This document shows, in pieces, positions 49,376 through 58,050 of a DNA stretch of 64,000 nt (position 1 is its first letter; every line of letters starts with the position of its first letter). The translations under genes were made by a program, and so were the position numbers. Source of the DNA: Sphingobium arseniciresistens (lineage in GTDB: Bacteria; Pseudomonadota; Alphaproteobacteria; Sphingomonadales; Sphingomonadaceae); assembly GCA_029167225.1 (NCBI GenBank), contig JARFNK010000001.1, positions 310,001 through 374,000 on the forward strand, given 5' to 3'. The notes under the pieces are model-generated. The model was not told where the DNA came from. It made no database searches and saw nothing but the letters and a program-made list of their open reading frames with translations.

Positions 49376-49454
49376 GTCATCCCAGCGCAGGCTGGTATCG
49401 CGTGCCTAGACGCCGTGCCTTCGGGCTTGAGACCCCAGCCTGGGCTGGGGTGAC
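49376..49454. repeat. REP-like palindromic element between slt and greB
   Basis: The 206-base gap has GTCATCCCAGC (49376-49386) matched by CTGGGGTGAC at 49445-49454, with inner CAGGCTGG and CCAGCCTGGGCTGG arms. The fold is a long imperfect hairpin, typical of dispersed bacterial intergenic repeats of the form GTCATCCCAGC...GCTGGGGTGAC. It may also end slt transcription. Confidence 0.6.
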
Positions 49455-49568
49455 GGAAATGGGGCGCATGCAGCGCGCGCCCGGGTTCGGGGCTGGGCCC
49501 ATCGCAGCCCTCGCTTCCAACGCAAACAGCCCTTCGACAGACCGGGGCCGAGCCGCTAATCACACCGC

Positions 49569-50051
49569 ATGACCAGCCAGCCCAACTACATCACGCCCAA
49601 GGGCTTCGCCGCCCTCCGCGCCGAGTATGACCATCTGCTCGGCGTCGAGCGGCCGCGGATCGTCGAGGTGGTGAGCTGGGCCGCAGGCAATGGCGATCGC
49701 AGCGAGAATGGCGACTATCTCTATGGCCGCAAGCGGATGCGCGAGATCGACGGACAGCTCAAGCGTCTGTCGAAGAAGATGAAGGACGCCAAGGTCGTCG
49801 ACCCCGCCGCCCAGCCCGACAAGAGCCGCGTCTATTTCGGCGCAACCGTCACCATCGCGGACGAGGACGACAACCAGCGCACCGTGACCATCGTGGGCAA
49901 TGACGAAACGGACGTGAGCGCGGGCCGCATCGGCTGGGGCACGCCGATCGCCCGCGCGCTGCGCGGTGCGGCGGTGGGCGACCTGCGCCGCGTGATGCTG
50001 CCGGCGGGTGAGAAGGAATATGAGGTGATGGCGATCAGCTATCCGGGGTGA
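49569..50051 (+). CDS. greB: Transcript cleavage factor GreB
   Basis: Enters the RNA polymerase secondary channel and stimulates cleavage of backtracked RNA. 160 residues: N-terminal coiled coil with acidic tip GNGDRSENGDYLYGRKRMRE (the GDYxYGKKR form is GreB rather than GreA), then a C-terminal FKBP-like domain (YFGATVTIADEDDNQRTVTI, GWGTPIARALRGAAVGD). The start ATG at 49569 has little upstream Shine-Dalgarno sequence. No cotranscribed neighbour. Confidence 0.92.
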   Translation: MTSQPNYITPKGFAALRAEYDHLLGVERPRIVEVVSWAAGNGDRSENGDYLYGRKRMREIDGQLKRLSKKMKDAKVVDPAAQPDKSRVYFGATVTIADEDDNQRTVTIVGNDETDVSAGRIGWGTPIARALRGAAVGDLRRVMLPAGEKEYEVMAISYPG

Positions 50052-50137
50052 CGGCGCTGTGGGCTGACCGATTGTCCTGCTGGGGCTGCATCAGCGCAGC
50101 TTGTCTCAGGCACTCCCCCATGAGACTGACCACACCC

Positions 50138-50230
50138 GTTCGGGCTGCACTTGTCGAAGCCCCGTCCAGCCTTGGGACGTCGCCCCGTCTCGAAGGGAGG
50201 ACAGCCCTTCGACAGGCTCAGGACCAACGG
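50138..50230. repeat. Inverted pair of TCGAAG-type intergenic repeats
   Basis: In the 249-base convergent gap after greB, CGTTCGGGCTGCACTTGTCG (about 50138-50157) and CAGCCCTTCGACAGGCTCAG (50203-50222) are opposed copies of the same REP-like arm found at 36097. The pair could fold as one long hairpin and act as a bidirectional terminator. No gene is seen in 50052-50300. Confidence 0.6.
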
Positions 50231-50300
50231 TGGATGTGTTTCCGGAAGGGGCCAGGGAGGCCACGCTTCGCCACGCAAAGGGCCACGGCAGCCCCTGCCC

Positions 50301-50579
50301 CTATCCGCCCACGTCGATCTTCGTCACGCCGTCCTGCGGCTGGGTGAAGCCCCGGATGATCTGCAGCATCCCCTCGGTGCCGAACAGCTGGTAGAGCGTG
50401 AACAGCCCCTGCGCGAGGTCGCCGTCGAACTGGAAGGAGAAATTCTCCATCCCGCAATCGCTCATGTCGACCGCCTTTCCGGCATATTTCAGCGTGACGT
50501 TGCGGAAGGTGCAGTTGGTGAAGCTGTTGCCGTCCAGCTCGACCGTGCCGCCATCGAAAACCCTGTCGACGAAATCCAT
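50301..50579 (-). CDS. Small hypothetical protein, 92 residues
   Basis: Not recognised. Sequence begins MDFVDRVFDGGTVELDGNSF and has a pattern of short beta strands with N/T turns (FTNCTFRNVTLKY, CGMENFSFQFDG), reminiscent of one or two coils of a pentapeptide-like beta helix, then a helical GLFTLYQLFGTEGMLQII. No signal peptide or membrane helix. It lies 38 bases downstream of the LOG gene on the same strand, so co-transcription is likely. Composition supports real coding. Confidence 0.75.
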   Translation of the reverse strand: MDFVDRVFDGGTVELDGNSFTNCTFRNVTLKYAGKAVDMSDCGMENFSFQFDGDLAQGLFTLYQLFGTEGMLQIIRGFTQPQDGVTKIDVGG

Positions 50580-50617
50580 AATAGCTGCCTCTGATACCGT
50601 GTCGCGGCCGCGCTGCT

Positions 50618-51493
50618 TCAGCAGACGGGCGTCGCGCTTTCATGATAGAAGTCGCACATCGCCTGCCACGCTTCCTCGGCGGTCTCGACGAAGGTGAAGA
50701 GGTCGAGGTCCGAATGAGAGATCACGCCTTCCTCGGCCAGCCCCTCGAAATCCACCACGCGCGTCCAGAATTCCTTGCCGAACAGCAGGATGGGGATGGG
50801 CTTCACCTTCCCGGTCTGGATCAGCGTCAGCAGTTCGAAAAACTCGTCGAACGTGCCGAAACCGCCGGGGAAGACGGCGAGCGCGCGGGCGCGCAGCAGG
50901 AAGTGCATCTTGCGCAGCGCGAAATAGTGGAACTGGAAGGACAGCTCCGGCGTGACATAGCGGTTGGGCGCCTGCTCATGCGGCAGCACGATGTTGAGGC
51001 CGATGGTCTCCGCGCCGACATCCACGGCGCCGCGGTTCGCCGCCTCCATGATCGAGGGGCCGCCGCCCGAGCAGACGACGAAGTGCCGCCACCCGTCCTC
51101 GGTCGCGGGATAGCTGGCCGCCGTCCGCGCGAGCTTGCGCGCCTCGTCATAATATTTCGCCTTCTTGGCGAGGTTCTGCGCGATCAGCCGCTGCTGGTCG
51201 TCGGTCGCGGCATCGATACGCGCCTGCGCCTCGCCGGGCGCGGGAATGCGCGCCGATCCGTAGAAGACGAAGGTCGATCGGATCTTCGCCTCGTCGAGCA
51301 GCAGTTCGGGCTTCAGCAGCTCCAGCTGGAAGCGCACGGGGCGCAGATCCTCGCGCAACAGGAACTCATTGTCCTGAAAGGCCAGCTTATAGGCCTTGCT
51401 CTGCGTCTGCGGGGTCTCGACGGCCTGCTTGGCGTCCTTCGCCTCTTCGGCGGCCGGGCGGAACTTGCGTTCCTCAATCTCTTTTCGTGTCAT
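50618..51493 (-). CDS. LOG-family protein (putative nucleotide phosphoribohydrolase)
   Basis: 291 residues of the lysine-decarboxylase-like/LOG fold. The defining motif is present: PGGFGTFDEFFELLTLIQTG (PGGxGTxxE), and the upstream GGGPSIMEAANRGA. Characterised relatives hydrolyse nucleoside 5'-monophosphates to base plus ribose 5-phosphate (plant LOG, PpnN); older annotations say lysine decarboxylase, which the motif does not support. It has a charged N-terminal extension (RKEIEERKFRPAAEEAKDAK). The start is taken at the ATG at 51493, although no Shine-Dalgarno is seen. Confidence 0.85.
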   Translation of the reverse strand: MTRKEIEERKFRPAAEEAKDAKQAVETPQTQSKAYKLAFQDNEFLLREDLRPVRFQLELLKPELLLDEAKIRSTFVFYGSARIPAPGEAQARIDAATDDQQRLIAQNLAKKAKYYDEARKLARTAASYPATEDGWRHFVVCSGGGPSIMEAANRGAVDVGAETIGLNIVLPHEQAPNRYVTPELSFQFHYFALRKMHFLLRARALAVFPGGFGTFDEFFELLTLIQTGKVKPIPILLFGKEFWTRVVDFEGLAEEGVISHSDLDLFTFVETAEEAWQAMCDFYHESATPVC

Positions 51494-51536
51494 TATGTTG
51501 GAGGTAATCACTCGCGGGCGGCTTGCCAAGAGCGGC

Positions 51537-52208
51537 TTACCGGCAATATCCGCCCTTCCCGCCCATGTCGAAATGCAGATGGTCGTGATGGGCCGCGTTA
51601 TAGTCCGGGCTCAGCACCGTCGCGAAGCGCTTGCACGCGCTGGCGCGCACCACGCGCAGGAATTTTTGGCTCTGGTCGTCGCCGTTCCAGCCGGTCTTCA
51701 CCGAAATGCGGCGCCCGTCGGCCAGCATGAACGCAGCCACATCCACGGCATTGCTATGGGCATGCTCGGACAGCTTCGCGCTGCCCGCGATCGGGCGGCA
51801 ATTATAGGTGCCGAAGGTCTCGATCCGCACGATCTCGCTGCCCAGGATCAGCCGCGCCGCCGGCTCCACCCCATAGCGCGCCCAAGCCGCGAAATTGGAC
51901 GCGAGCGGACAGGTCATCGCGCCCAGATTGGTCGCCGGCACGCCGATGTCGAGCAGCTTGACGCTGTCATAGGAGGTGCAGCCACCGCCATAGCTGCGGT
52001 CGGGCAACTGGCTGTAGCGCACGTCGATGGAGGATAGCTTCGCCAGGCATTGCCGCAACGTCTGGGATGGCGGGCGCGGGGCTGTGACGCGCGCGCTCCG
52101 CTTCACCTCCGGGCCGCCACAAGCCGAAAGAACGAGCACGAGCGCAAGCATGGCAGCCGGAAGCCGCCGTCCTGCACCTCGCACCATATCCATCCCGCCG
52201 ATCATCAT
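51537..52208 (-). CDS. Extensin-like C-terminal domain lipoprotein
   Basis: About 223 residues. Membrane leader with lipobox LVLVLSACGG, so probably a lipoprotein. The body is the extensin-like family: CTSYDSVKLLDIGVPATNLG, EHAHSNAVDVAAFMLADGRR, and C-terminal NAAHHDHLHFDMGGKGGYCR. The His/Asp pattern (HSNAVDVAAF, HHDHLHFD) resembles zinc D-Ala-D-Ala peptidases of the DacB/VanY-like fold, suggesting peptidoglycan cleavage; this is inference. The start could be any of three nearby ATG codons (52208, 52205, 52193). Confidence 0.83.
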   Translation of the reverse strand: MMIGGMDMVRGAGRRLPAAMLALVLVLSACGGPEVKRSARVTAPRPPSQTLRQCLAKLSSIDVRYSQLPDRSYGGGCTSYDSVKLLDIGVPATNLGAMTCPLASNFAAWARYGVEPAARLILGSEIVRIETFGTYNCRPIAGSAKLSEHAHSNAVDVAAFMLADGRRISVKTGWNGDDQSQKFLRVVRASACKRFATVLSPDYNAAHHDHLHFDMGGKGGYCR

Positions 52209-52327
52209 TCCCGCTCTATCGCAGGCATCATAAGAGAAACCGGCACGTCTGGCGTTAACCCAGCGACTCGCCCCGTCGCGAAAGCGACTCGCTTCGTCAT
52301 TTTCAGCAGCGCCTGACATGGCCTGAC

Positions 52328-53149
52328 ATGGGAATGACGGCTTTTCGTGCGGTGCGGCGTCACGCCATCATGCACGCACTGGCTTCCGACACCCTCGCCC
52401 TGCCGGACTTCCCCTCGGCCACCTTTCCCGCCTCATCAAGAAAGCCGCTGAACGCGATCGCGACGCGCCTGTTCGGCGTCCATCTGACCGGCGACATCCG
52501 CGAGCGGCTCTCTGGCGCCGGCGTCCGGCCGCCGCTCACCGCCGCGCGGCGCACCAGGCTGCGCAGCATCGAGCGGGCCGGCGCGCTGTTCATCCACATC
52601 CCCAAAAATGCCGGCATGTCGGTCAGCAACGCGCTTTACGGCCTGCAGGTGAAGCATGCCTCCGTCCGCTATTATGACTGCATCGCGCCGGCGCTGCTCG
52701 ACAGCGTGCCCAGCTTCGCGCTGATCCGCGACCCGCGCGACCGCTTCCTGTCGGCATGGCGCTATGGCCGTGCGGGCGGCACCGCCCACAACCGTGTGTC
52801 GCCGCCCTTCCGCAAGACCTATATGGGCTTTCGCGACATCGACTGCGCGCTCGACCATCTCGAATCGGTACGCTCCATCTATCAGCTCGACCACATTTTT
52901 CGCCCGCAAAGCTGGTATATCGCTGATCGCGATGGGGAAATCATGGTGGACCGGCTGTTCCTGCTGACCGACATGAGCCGGGCAAGTGCCGCCATGCCGC
53001 ATCTTCTGCCCGCCGCCATCCCCCACCTCAACCGGACGGCGGCAGGAAAAACGATGCTGACACGCGCGCAGGAAGAGCGGCTCCGCGCGCTCTATCCCCA
53101 GGATTTCCGGCTTTTCGAGATGCTCAGCACCCATCGCCCCTGGCTCTGA
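52328..53149 (+). CDS. Sulfotransferase-family protein
   Basis: 273 residues. PAPS-binding elements are seen: 5'-phosphosulfate-like loop LFIHIPKNAGMSVSNALYG and the 3'-phosphate motif SFALIRDPRDRFLSAWRYGR, as in carbohydrate sulfotransferase family 2. The first 90 residues are less conserved and the start is unclear. No glycan cluster surrounds it; it is between the divergent extensin-like gene and serC. It may sulfate a surface polysaccharide or small molecule; the acceptor is unknown. Confidence 0.82.
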   Translation: MGMTAFRAVRRHAIMHALASDTLALPDFPSATFPASSRKPLNAIATRLFGVHLTGDIRERLSGAGVRPPLTAARRTRLRSIERAGALFIHIPKNAGMSVSNALYGLQVKHASVRYYDCIAPALLDSVPSFALIRDPRDRFLSAWRYGRAGGTAHNRVSPPFRKTYMGFRDIDCALDHLESVRSIYQLDHIFRPQSWYIADRDGEIMVDRLFLLTDMSRASAAMPHLLPAAIPHLNRTAAGKTMLTRAQEERLRALYPQDFRLFEMLSTHRPWL

Positions 53150-53260
53150 CCGGCGCCGGCAGCGCCATCTTCGCTTGACTAATCCCCCGGCATCTATACC
53201 AGCGCCGACGGGCCACGCGGTCCCAACGCCGCGCGTGCTCTCTGCAAGGAGAAGCATTAC

Positions 53261-54421
53261 ATGACTGATACGATCGCCGTCGGCGCAACCCTTGCGCCTG
53301 CCGCCAAGCCTGCCACCACTCCGGCACGCCCCTTCTTTTCTTCCGGCCCCTGCGCGAAGCCGCCCGGCTGGACCCCCGAGAAACTGGCCACCCAATCGCT
53401 TGGCCGCTCGCACCGTTCCAAGATCGGCAAGACGCGCCTCGCCTATTGCATCGACCTGATGCGCGAGCTGCTGCGCCTGCCCGAAACCCACCGCATCGGC
53501 ATCGTCCCCGGTTCCGACACCGGCGCCTTCGAAATGGCGATGTGGACGATGCTGGGCGCCCGCCCCGTCACCACGCTCGCCTGGGAAAGCTTCGGCGAAG
53601 GCTGGGTGACGGACGCCGCCAAGCAGCTGAAGATCGACCCGACCATCGTGCGCGCCGACTATGGCCTGCTGCCCGACCTGTCGGCCGTCGATTTCTCGAA
53701 CGACGTGCTCTTCACCTGGAACGGCACCACCAGCGGCGTGCGCGTGCCCAATGCGGACTTCATCCCCGCCGACCGCGAGGGCCTGACCTTCGCCGACGCG
53801 ACCAGCGCCGTCTTCGCCTATGACATCGACTGGGCGAAGATCGACGTCGCCACCTTCTCCTGGCAGAAGGTGCTAGGCGGCGAAGGCGCGCATGGCGTGC
53901 TGATCCTCGGCCCCCGCGCCGTCGAGCGGCTGGAGACCTACACCCCCGCCTGGCCGCTGCCCAAGGTGTTCCGCCTCGTGTCCAAGGGCAAGCTCGCCGA
54001 GGGCGTGTTCAAGGGGGAGACGATCAACACCCCGTCGATGCTGGCGGTCGAAGACGCGATCTTCGCGCTGGAATGGGGCAAGTCCGTGGGCGGCGCCGAC
54101 GGCCTGATCGCCCGCAGCGACGCCAATGCGGCGGCCCTGGACAAGATCGTGGCGGATCGCGACTGGCTCGGCCACCTCGCCGCCGACCCGGCCTCGCGCT
54201 CCAAGACCAGCGTGTGCCTCACCGTCGAGGGTGCGGACGAAGCGTTCATCAAGACCTTCGCCGGCCTGCTCGAAAAGGAAGGCGCGGCCTATGACGTCGC
54301 GGGCTATCGCGATGCCCCGGCGGGCCTTCGTATCTGGTGCGGCGCCACCGTCGACACCGCCGATATCGAGGCGCTCGGGCCCTGGCTCGACTGGGCCTAC
54401 GCGACCGCCAAGGCGGCCTAA
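53261..54421 (+). CDS. serC: Phosphoserine aminotransferase
   Basis: Transaminates 3-phosphohydroxypyruvate to phosphoserine using PLP, in serine biosynthesis. 386 residues, the longer alphaproteobacterial form. Catalytic Lys in [20 protein letters not shown], substrate-binding [18 protein letters not shown] and [11 protein letters not shown] near the N-terminus. A clear AAGGAG ribosome-binding site precedes the ATG. serA follows after 109 bases holding a repeat, so the two act in order in the same pathway. Confidence 0.95.
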   Translation: MTDTIAVGATLAPAAKPATTPARPFFSSGPCAKPPGWTPEKLATQSLGRSHRSKIGKTRLAYCIDLMRELLRLPETHRIGIVPGSDTGAFEMAMWTMLGARPVTTLAWESFGEGWVTDAAKQLKIDPTIVRADYGLLPDLSAVDFSNDVLFTWNGTTSGVRVPNADFIPADREGLTFADATSAVFAYDIDWAKIDVATFSWQKVLGGEGAHGVLILGPRAVERLETYTPAWPLPKVFRLVSKGKLAEGVFKGETINTPSMLAVEDAIFALEWGKSVGGADGLIARSDANAAALDKIVADRDWLGHLAADPASRSKTSVCLTVEGADEAFIKTFAGLLEKEGAAYDVAGYRDAPAGLRIWCGATVDTADIEALGPWLDWAYATAKAA

Positions 54422-54435
54422 TTCCTGATGCCGTG

Positions 54436-54508
54436 CTCCTGCGAAAGCAGGAGCCCAGAGTTCGGGGCGCTGCGTTCAGCCGCCCTGGGTTCCTGCGTTC
54501 GCAGGAAC
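54436..54508. repeat. Tandem palindromes in the serC-serA spacer
   Basis: Two perfect tetraloop hairpins: CTCCTGC-GAAA-GCAGGAG (54436-54453) and GTTCCTGC-GTTC-GCAGGAAC (54489-54508), with CCCAGAG and CCCTGGG between them. This layout is typical of dispersed bacterial REP-type repeats. It may modulate serA expression relative to serC. Confidence 0.65.
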
Positions 54509-54530
54509 ACAAGTGACAAGGATCATCAAA

Positions 54531-56111
54531 ATGCCCAAAGTCCTTATTTCCGACAAGATGGACCCCCGCGCCGCCGCGATCTTCCGCGAGCGCGGCGTTG
54601 AAGTAGACGTCATCACCGGTAAGACCCCGGAAGAGCTGAAAGCCATGATCGGCGAGTATGATGGCCTCGCCATCCGCTCCTCGACCAAGGTGACGAAGGA
54701 GATCCTCGACGCCGCCACCAACCTGAAGGTCATCGGCCGCGCCGGCATCGGCGTCGACAATGTCGACATCCCCTATGCCTCGGCCAAGGGCGTGATCGTG
54801 ATGAACACGCCCTTCGGCAACTCGATCACCACCGCCGAGCACGCCATCGCGCTGATGTTCGCCCTCGCCCGCCAGCTGCCGGAGGCCGACGCCTCCACCC
54901 AGCAGGGCAAGTGGGAGAAGAACCGCTTCATGGGCGTCGAAGTGACCGGCAAGGTGCTGGGCCTGATCGGCGCCGGCAATATCGGCTCGATCGTCGCCGA
55001 CCGCGCCATCGGCCTCAAGATGAAGGTCGTCGCATACGATCCCTTCCTCACCGCCGAGCGCGCCATCGACATGGGCGTGGAGAAGGCGACGCTGGACGAG
55101 CTGCTCGCCAAGGCCGACTTCATCACCCTGCACACGCCGCTGACCGACCAGACGCGCAACATCCTGTCGAAGGAAAACCTCGCCAAGACCAAGAAGGGCG
55201 TGCGTATCGTCAACTGCGCGCGCGGCGGGCTGATTGACGAGGCGGCGCTGAAGGAAGGGCTCGACAGCGGCCATATCGCCGGCGCCGCGCTCGACGTGTT
55301 CGTGACCGAGCCGGCCAAGGAAAGCCCGCTCTTCGGCACGGCCAACTTCATCTCCACGCCGCATCTGGGCGCATCGACCGACGAGGCGCAGGTGAACGTG
55401 GCGCTGCAGGTGGCCGAGCAGCTGTCCGACTATCTGCTGGACGGCGGCATCACCAACGCGCTCAACGTGCCCAGCCTGTCGGCCGAGGAAGCCCCCAAGC
55501 TCAAGCCCTATATGGCGCTTGCCGAAAAGCTGGGTTCGCTGATCGGCCAGCTTGAGGGCGATGCCATCACCGGCGTCGCTGTCGAGGTGGAAGGCCATGC
55601 CGCCGAACTCAACCAGAAGCCGATCACCGCGGCGGTGCTCGCCGGCCTGATGCGCGTCTATTCCGACACGGTGAACATGGTGAACGCGCCCTTCCTGGCG
55701 AAGGAACGCGGCCTTGATGTGCGCGAAGTGCGCCACGACCGCGAGGGCGACTATCAGACGCTGGTGCGCGTGACCGTCTCCACCGAACAGGGCGACCGCT
55801 CCGTTGCCGGTACGCTGTTCGGCCATGCCAGCCCCCGCCTTGTCGAACTGTTCGGCATCAAGGTGGAGGCCGACCTTACCGGCAACATGCTCTACATCGT
55901 CAACCAGGACGCCCCCGGCTTCATCGGCCGCCTTGGCTCCACGCTGGGCGAGGCAGAAGTCAACATCGGCACCTTCCACCTCGGCCGCCGCAACCAGGGC
56001 GGCGAGGCGGTACTGCTGCTCTCCGTCGACGGCACCGTCACCGAGCCGCTGTTGTGGGACATCTGCAAGCTCAATGGCGTGAACAAGGTGAAGCTGCTGC
56101 GCTTTGCTTGA
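54531..56111 (+). CDS. serA: D-3-phosphoglycerate dehydrogenase
   Basis: Oxidises 3-phosphoglycerate to 3-phosphohydroxypyruvate with NAD+, the first step of serine synthesis. 526 residues, the long form with an intervening domain and an ACT domain. Rossmann loop LGLIGAGNIGSIVADRA, catalytic Arg in NCARGGLIDEAAL and His in STPHLGASTDEAQ; C-terminal ACT starts around residue 455 (MLYIVNQDAPGFIGRLGSTL). Serine feedback through ACT is a family expectation. The ATG at 54531 is chosen over a GTG at 54513. Confidence 0.96.
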   Translation: MPKVLISDKMDPRAAAIFRERGVEVDVITGKTPEELKAMIGEYDGLAIRSSTKVTKEILDAATNLKVIGRAGIGVDNVDIPYASAKGVIVMNTPFGNSITTAEHAIALMFALARQLPEADASTQQGKWEKNRFMGVEVTGKVLGLIGAGNIGSIVADRAIGLKMKVVAYDPFLTAERAIDMGVEKATLDELLAKADFITLHTPLTDQTRNILSKENLAKTKKGVRIVNCARGGLIDEAALKEGLDSGHIAGAALDVFVTEPAKESPLFGTANFISTPHLGASTDEAQVNVALQVAEQLSDYLLDGGITNALNVPSLSAEEAPKLKPYMALAEKLGSLIGQLEGDAITGVAVEVEGHAAELNQKPITAAVLAGLMRVYSDTVNMVNAPFLAKERGLDVREVRHDREGDYQTLVRVTVSTEQGDRSVAGTLFGHASPRLVELFGIKVEADLTGNMLYIVNQDAPGFIGRLGSTLGEAEVNIGTFHLGRRNQGGEAVLLLSVDGTVTEPLLWDICKLNGVNKVKLLRFA

Positions 56112-56132
56112 ATGCGGTTATGGATGACGTGA

Positions 56133-56212
56133 CGGCGGGGTAAGCGCCCCGCCGGAAGATGATAAAACGACGCCCCGTTCTAGCTGAATGCCGGAGCGGG
56201 GCGTTGGTTTTT
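56133..56212 (+). terminator. Double hairpin terminator after serA
   Basis: CGGCGGGG (56133-56140) pairs with CCCCGCCG (56147-56154); then ACGCCCCG (56170-56177) pairs with CGGGGCGT (56197-56204), followed by a five-T run (56208-56212). It ends the serA transcript and separates it from the HEPN-like gene. Confidence 0.8.
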
Positions 56213-56328
56213 GGAGGAAACGGAAAAGCATCGACCCAAGATCGCTAAGCTTGAGATCCGCCAATTCAAGGAGTAATCATTCCTCAAATTCTGATTATTA
56301 CCACCAGACATTCAGAGAGTCCGGCGAT

Positions 56329-56814
56329 ATGAAGTTCGTAATCGGCCAAAAAGAAAGGTTAGCATTCCATCAGGCAAATTGTTTTCACGAAGCCGCCTTG
56401 CGATGCAGATACCCCGAATCCCACGTCCAGATAGCACCCATGATCGTGAATTTTGCTTTTGCATGCGAAATCTATATTAAATTACTACTCATGACAAACG
56501 AGACGCCAACTCGAGGCCACCATCTTGGAAGGCTATTCGAGCAGCTTCCTATGGAAACCTCTGAAAGCATCGAAAGGCTTTATGAAGAGGGCGGCGCTGC
56601 CAATGACCTGCCGTTGCGAGCAACCCTAGATGAGATCGGCGACGCATTCGTTGATTGGCGATACCAATATGAAAAAAGCATTCCAAAATTTCGCTTCGGT
56701 GCACTCCATCGACTGTCACAAATCTTGCTGATCTGGATCGGACGACATCTGCCGCAGTTGATAGCCAATGATCTTTCGGGCTTTCAGCGGCTTTTGAGGG
56801 GCAACGAAACCTAA
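56329..56814 (+). CDS. HEPN-like hypothetical protein in an AT-rich island
   Basis: 161 residues if started at the ATG at 56329; an in-frame start at 56188 would lie inside the serA terminator. Mostly helical: FAFACEIYIKLLLM, then RGHHLGRLFEQLP, AFVDWRYQYEKSIPKF and a hydrophobic final helix ILLIWIGRHLPQLI. The ExxxK helix, GHxL turn and WRY...E pattern resemble HEPN-fold proteins of defence and toxin systems, though I cannot confirm the RNase motif; RYPESH is the only R-x4-H and lies unusually early. The DNA is visibly more AT-rich than both neighbours, suggesting recent transfer. No antitoxin or nucleotidyltransferase partner adjoins it. Confidence 0.68.
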   Translation: MKFVIGQKERLAFHQANCFHEAALRCRYPESHVQIAPMIVNFAFACEIYIKLLLMTNETPTRGHHLGRLFEQLPMETSESIERLYEEGGAANDLPLRATLDEIGDAFVDWRYQYEKSIPKFRFGALHRLSQILLIWIGRHLPQLIANDLSGFQRLLRGNET

Positions 56815-56916
56815 TCACGGTTGATGGGAAAGTGCGAGACGAAATTCCGTTATCTCCCGCATCCCTCCCCCCATTCCCCCTCTGGCCTAATCCGCCAAAT
56901 CCGCTAAAGCGCGCGC

Positions 56917-58050
56917 ATGACCAATACTCCGTCCGGCCTGCTCCCCGAGGGGCTCTCCGATCGCCTGCCGCCGCAGGCGGAAGCCTCTGCGCGGCTGGTG
57001 CGCCATGTGCTCGATACGGTCGACGCGCATGGCTATGGCCGGGTGATGCCGCCGCTCGCCGAGTTCGAGGAGACGCTGGTCGAGCGGCTGAAGTCCGCGC
57101 GGGCGCAGGATCTGCTGCGGGTGGTCGATCCGATGTCGCAGCGCACGCTTGCCGTGCGGCCCGACATGACGGCGCAGGTCGGCCGCATCGCCGTCACCCG
57201 CCTTGCCGATGCCGCCCGTCCGCTGCGCCTGTCCTATGCCGGGCCGGTGGTACGGCTGAAGGCGAACCAGCTGCGCCCCGAGCGCGAGCGGATGCAGGTG
57301 GGCGCGGAGCTGATAGGGACGGACAGCGTCGCCGCCGCCGTGGAGATCGTAAACGTCGCGATCGAGGCGCTGCAGGCCGCCGGCGTTACCGGCATCACCA
57401 TCGACTTTACCCTGCCCGACCTGATCGACACGCTCGCCGCCGGCCCGCTGCCGCTGGCGGAGGCGGAGGCCGTGGCGGTCCGCACGAAGCTGGACGCCAA
57501 GGATGCCGGCGCGCTCGCCGCACTGGGTGAAGGCCCCGCCGCCTATCTGCCGCTGATCGCCGCCGCCGGCCCGTTCCACGCGGCGATGGACAAGCTGGAG
57601 GCGTTCGACGCCGATGTCGCGGGCGGCACGCTCGCCGGCCGGGTCGCGGGCCTGCGCGCGATCGCGAAACCGATCGGCTGGGACATCACCCTGACGCTCG
57701 ACCCCACGGAGCGGCACGGCTTTGAATATCAGAGCTGGTTCGGCTTCTCGATCTTCGCGGACGGCTTCACCGGAGAGATCGGCCGGGGCGGCAGCTATGC
57801 CATCGTCGGCGCGGACGGCACGGAAGAGCCCGCCATGGGCTTCTCCCTCTATCCCGATCCGCTGATCGACGCGGGCTTCGGGGCGGAACCCAGCCGCCGC
57901 CTGTTCCTGCCGCTCGGCCATGATGCCGATCGCGCCAAGGCGCTGCGCGGCGAGGGCTGGCGCACGGTAGCGGCGCTCTCCGATACGGACGATGGCGCCG
58001 TGCTCGGATGCAGCCACTGGCTGCAGGGAAGCGAACCCAGTCCTTATTGA
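56917..58050 (+). CDS. hisZ: ATP phosphoribosyltransferase regulatory subunit HisZ
   Basis: HisRS-like subunit that pairs with short HisG in the first step of histidine synthesis. 377 residues, class II synthetase fold without an anticodon domain. N-terminal region GLSDRLPPQAEASARLVRHV, motif 2-like VVDPMSQRTLAVRPDMTAQV, and LRLSYAGPVVRLKANQLRPE; C-terminal GRGGSYAIVG. HisRS catalytic and anticodon features are lacking. No hisG is in the window. Its 3' end overlaps the convergent HxlR gene by 7 bases. Confidence 0.88.
   Translation: MTNTPSGLLPEGLSDRLPPQAEASARLVRHVLDTVDAHGYGRVMPPLAEFEETLVERLKSARAQDLLRVVDPMSQRTLAVRPDMTAQVGRIAVTRLADAARPLRLSYAGPVVRLKANQLRPERERMQVGAELIGTDSVAAAVEIVNVAIEALQAAGVTGITIDFTLPDLIDTLAAGPLPLAEAEAVAVRTKLDAKDAGALAALGEGPAAYLPLIAAAGPFHAAMDKLEAFDADVAGGTLAGRVAGLRAIAKPIGWDITLTLDPTERHGFEYQSWFGFSIFADGFTGEIGRGGSYAIVGADGTEEPAMGFSLYPDPLIDAGFGAEPSRRLFLPLGHDADRAKALRGEGWRTVAALSDTDDGAVLGCSHWLQGSEPSPY

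Noticed and set aside
50618-51493. Lysine decarboxylase
   Set aside because: The PGGxGTxxE motif defines the LOG phosphoribohydrolase fold; lysine decarboxylases are PLP enzymes with a different fold.
56188-56328. N-terminal extension of the HEPN-like gene
   Set aside because: Starts inside the serA terminator hairpin; the ATG at 56329 follows a purine-rich stretch and begins a sensible protein.
56917-58050. Histidyl-tRNA synthetase (hisS)
   Set aside because: Too short (377 residues), no anticodon-binding domain, and motif pattern fits HisZ.
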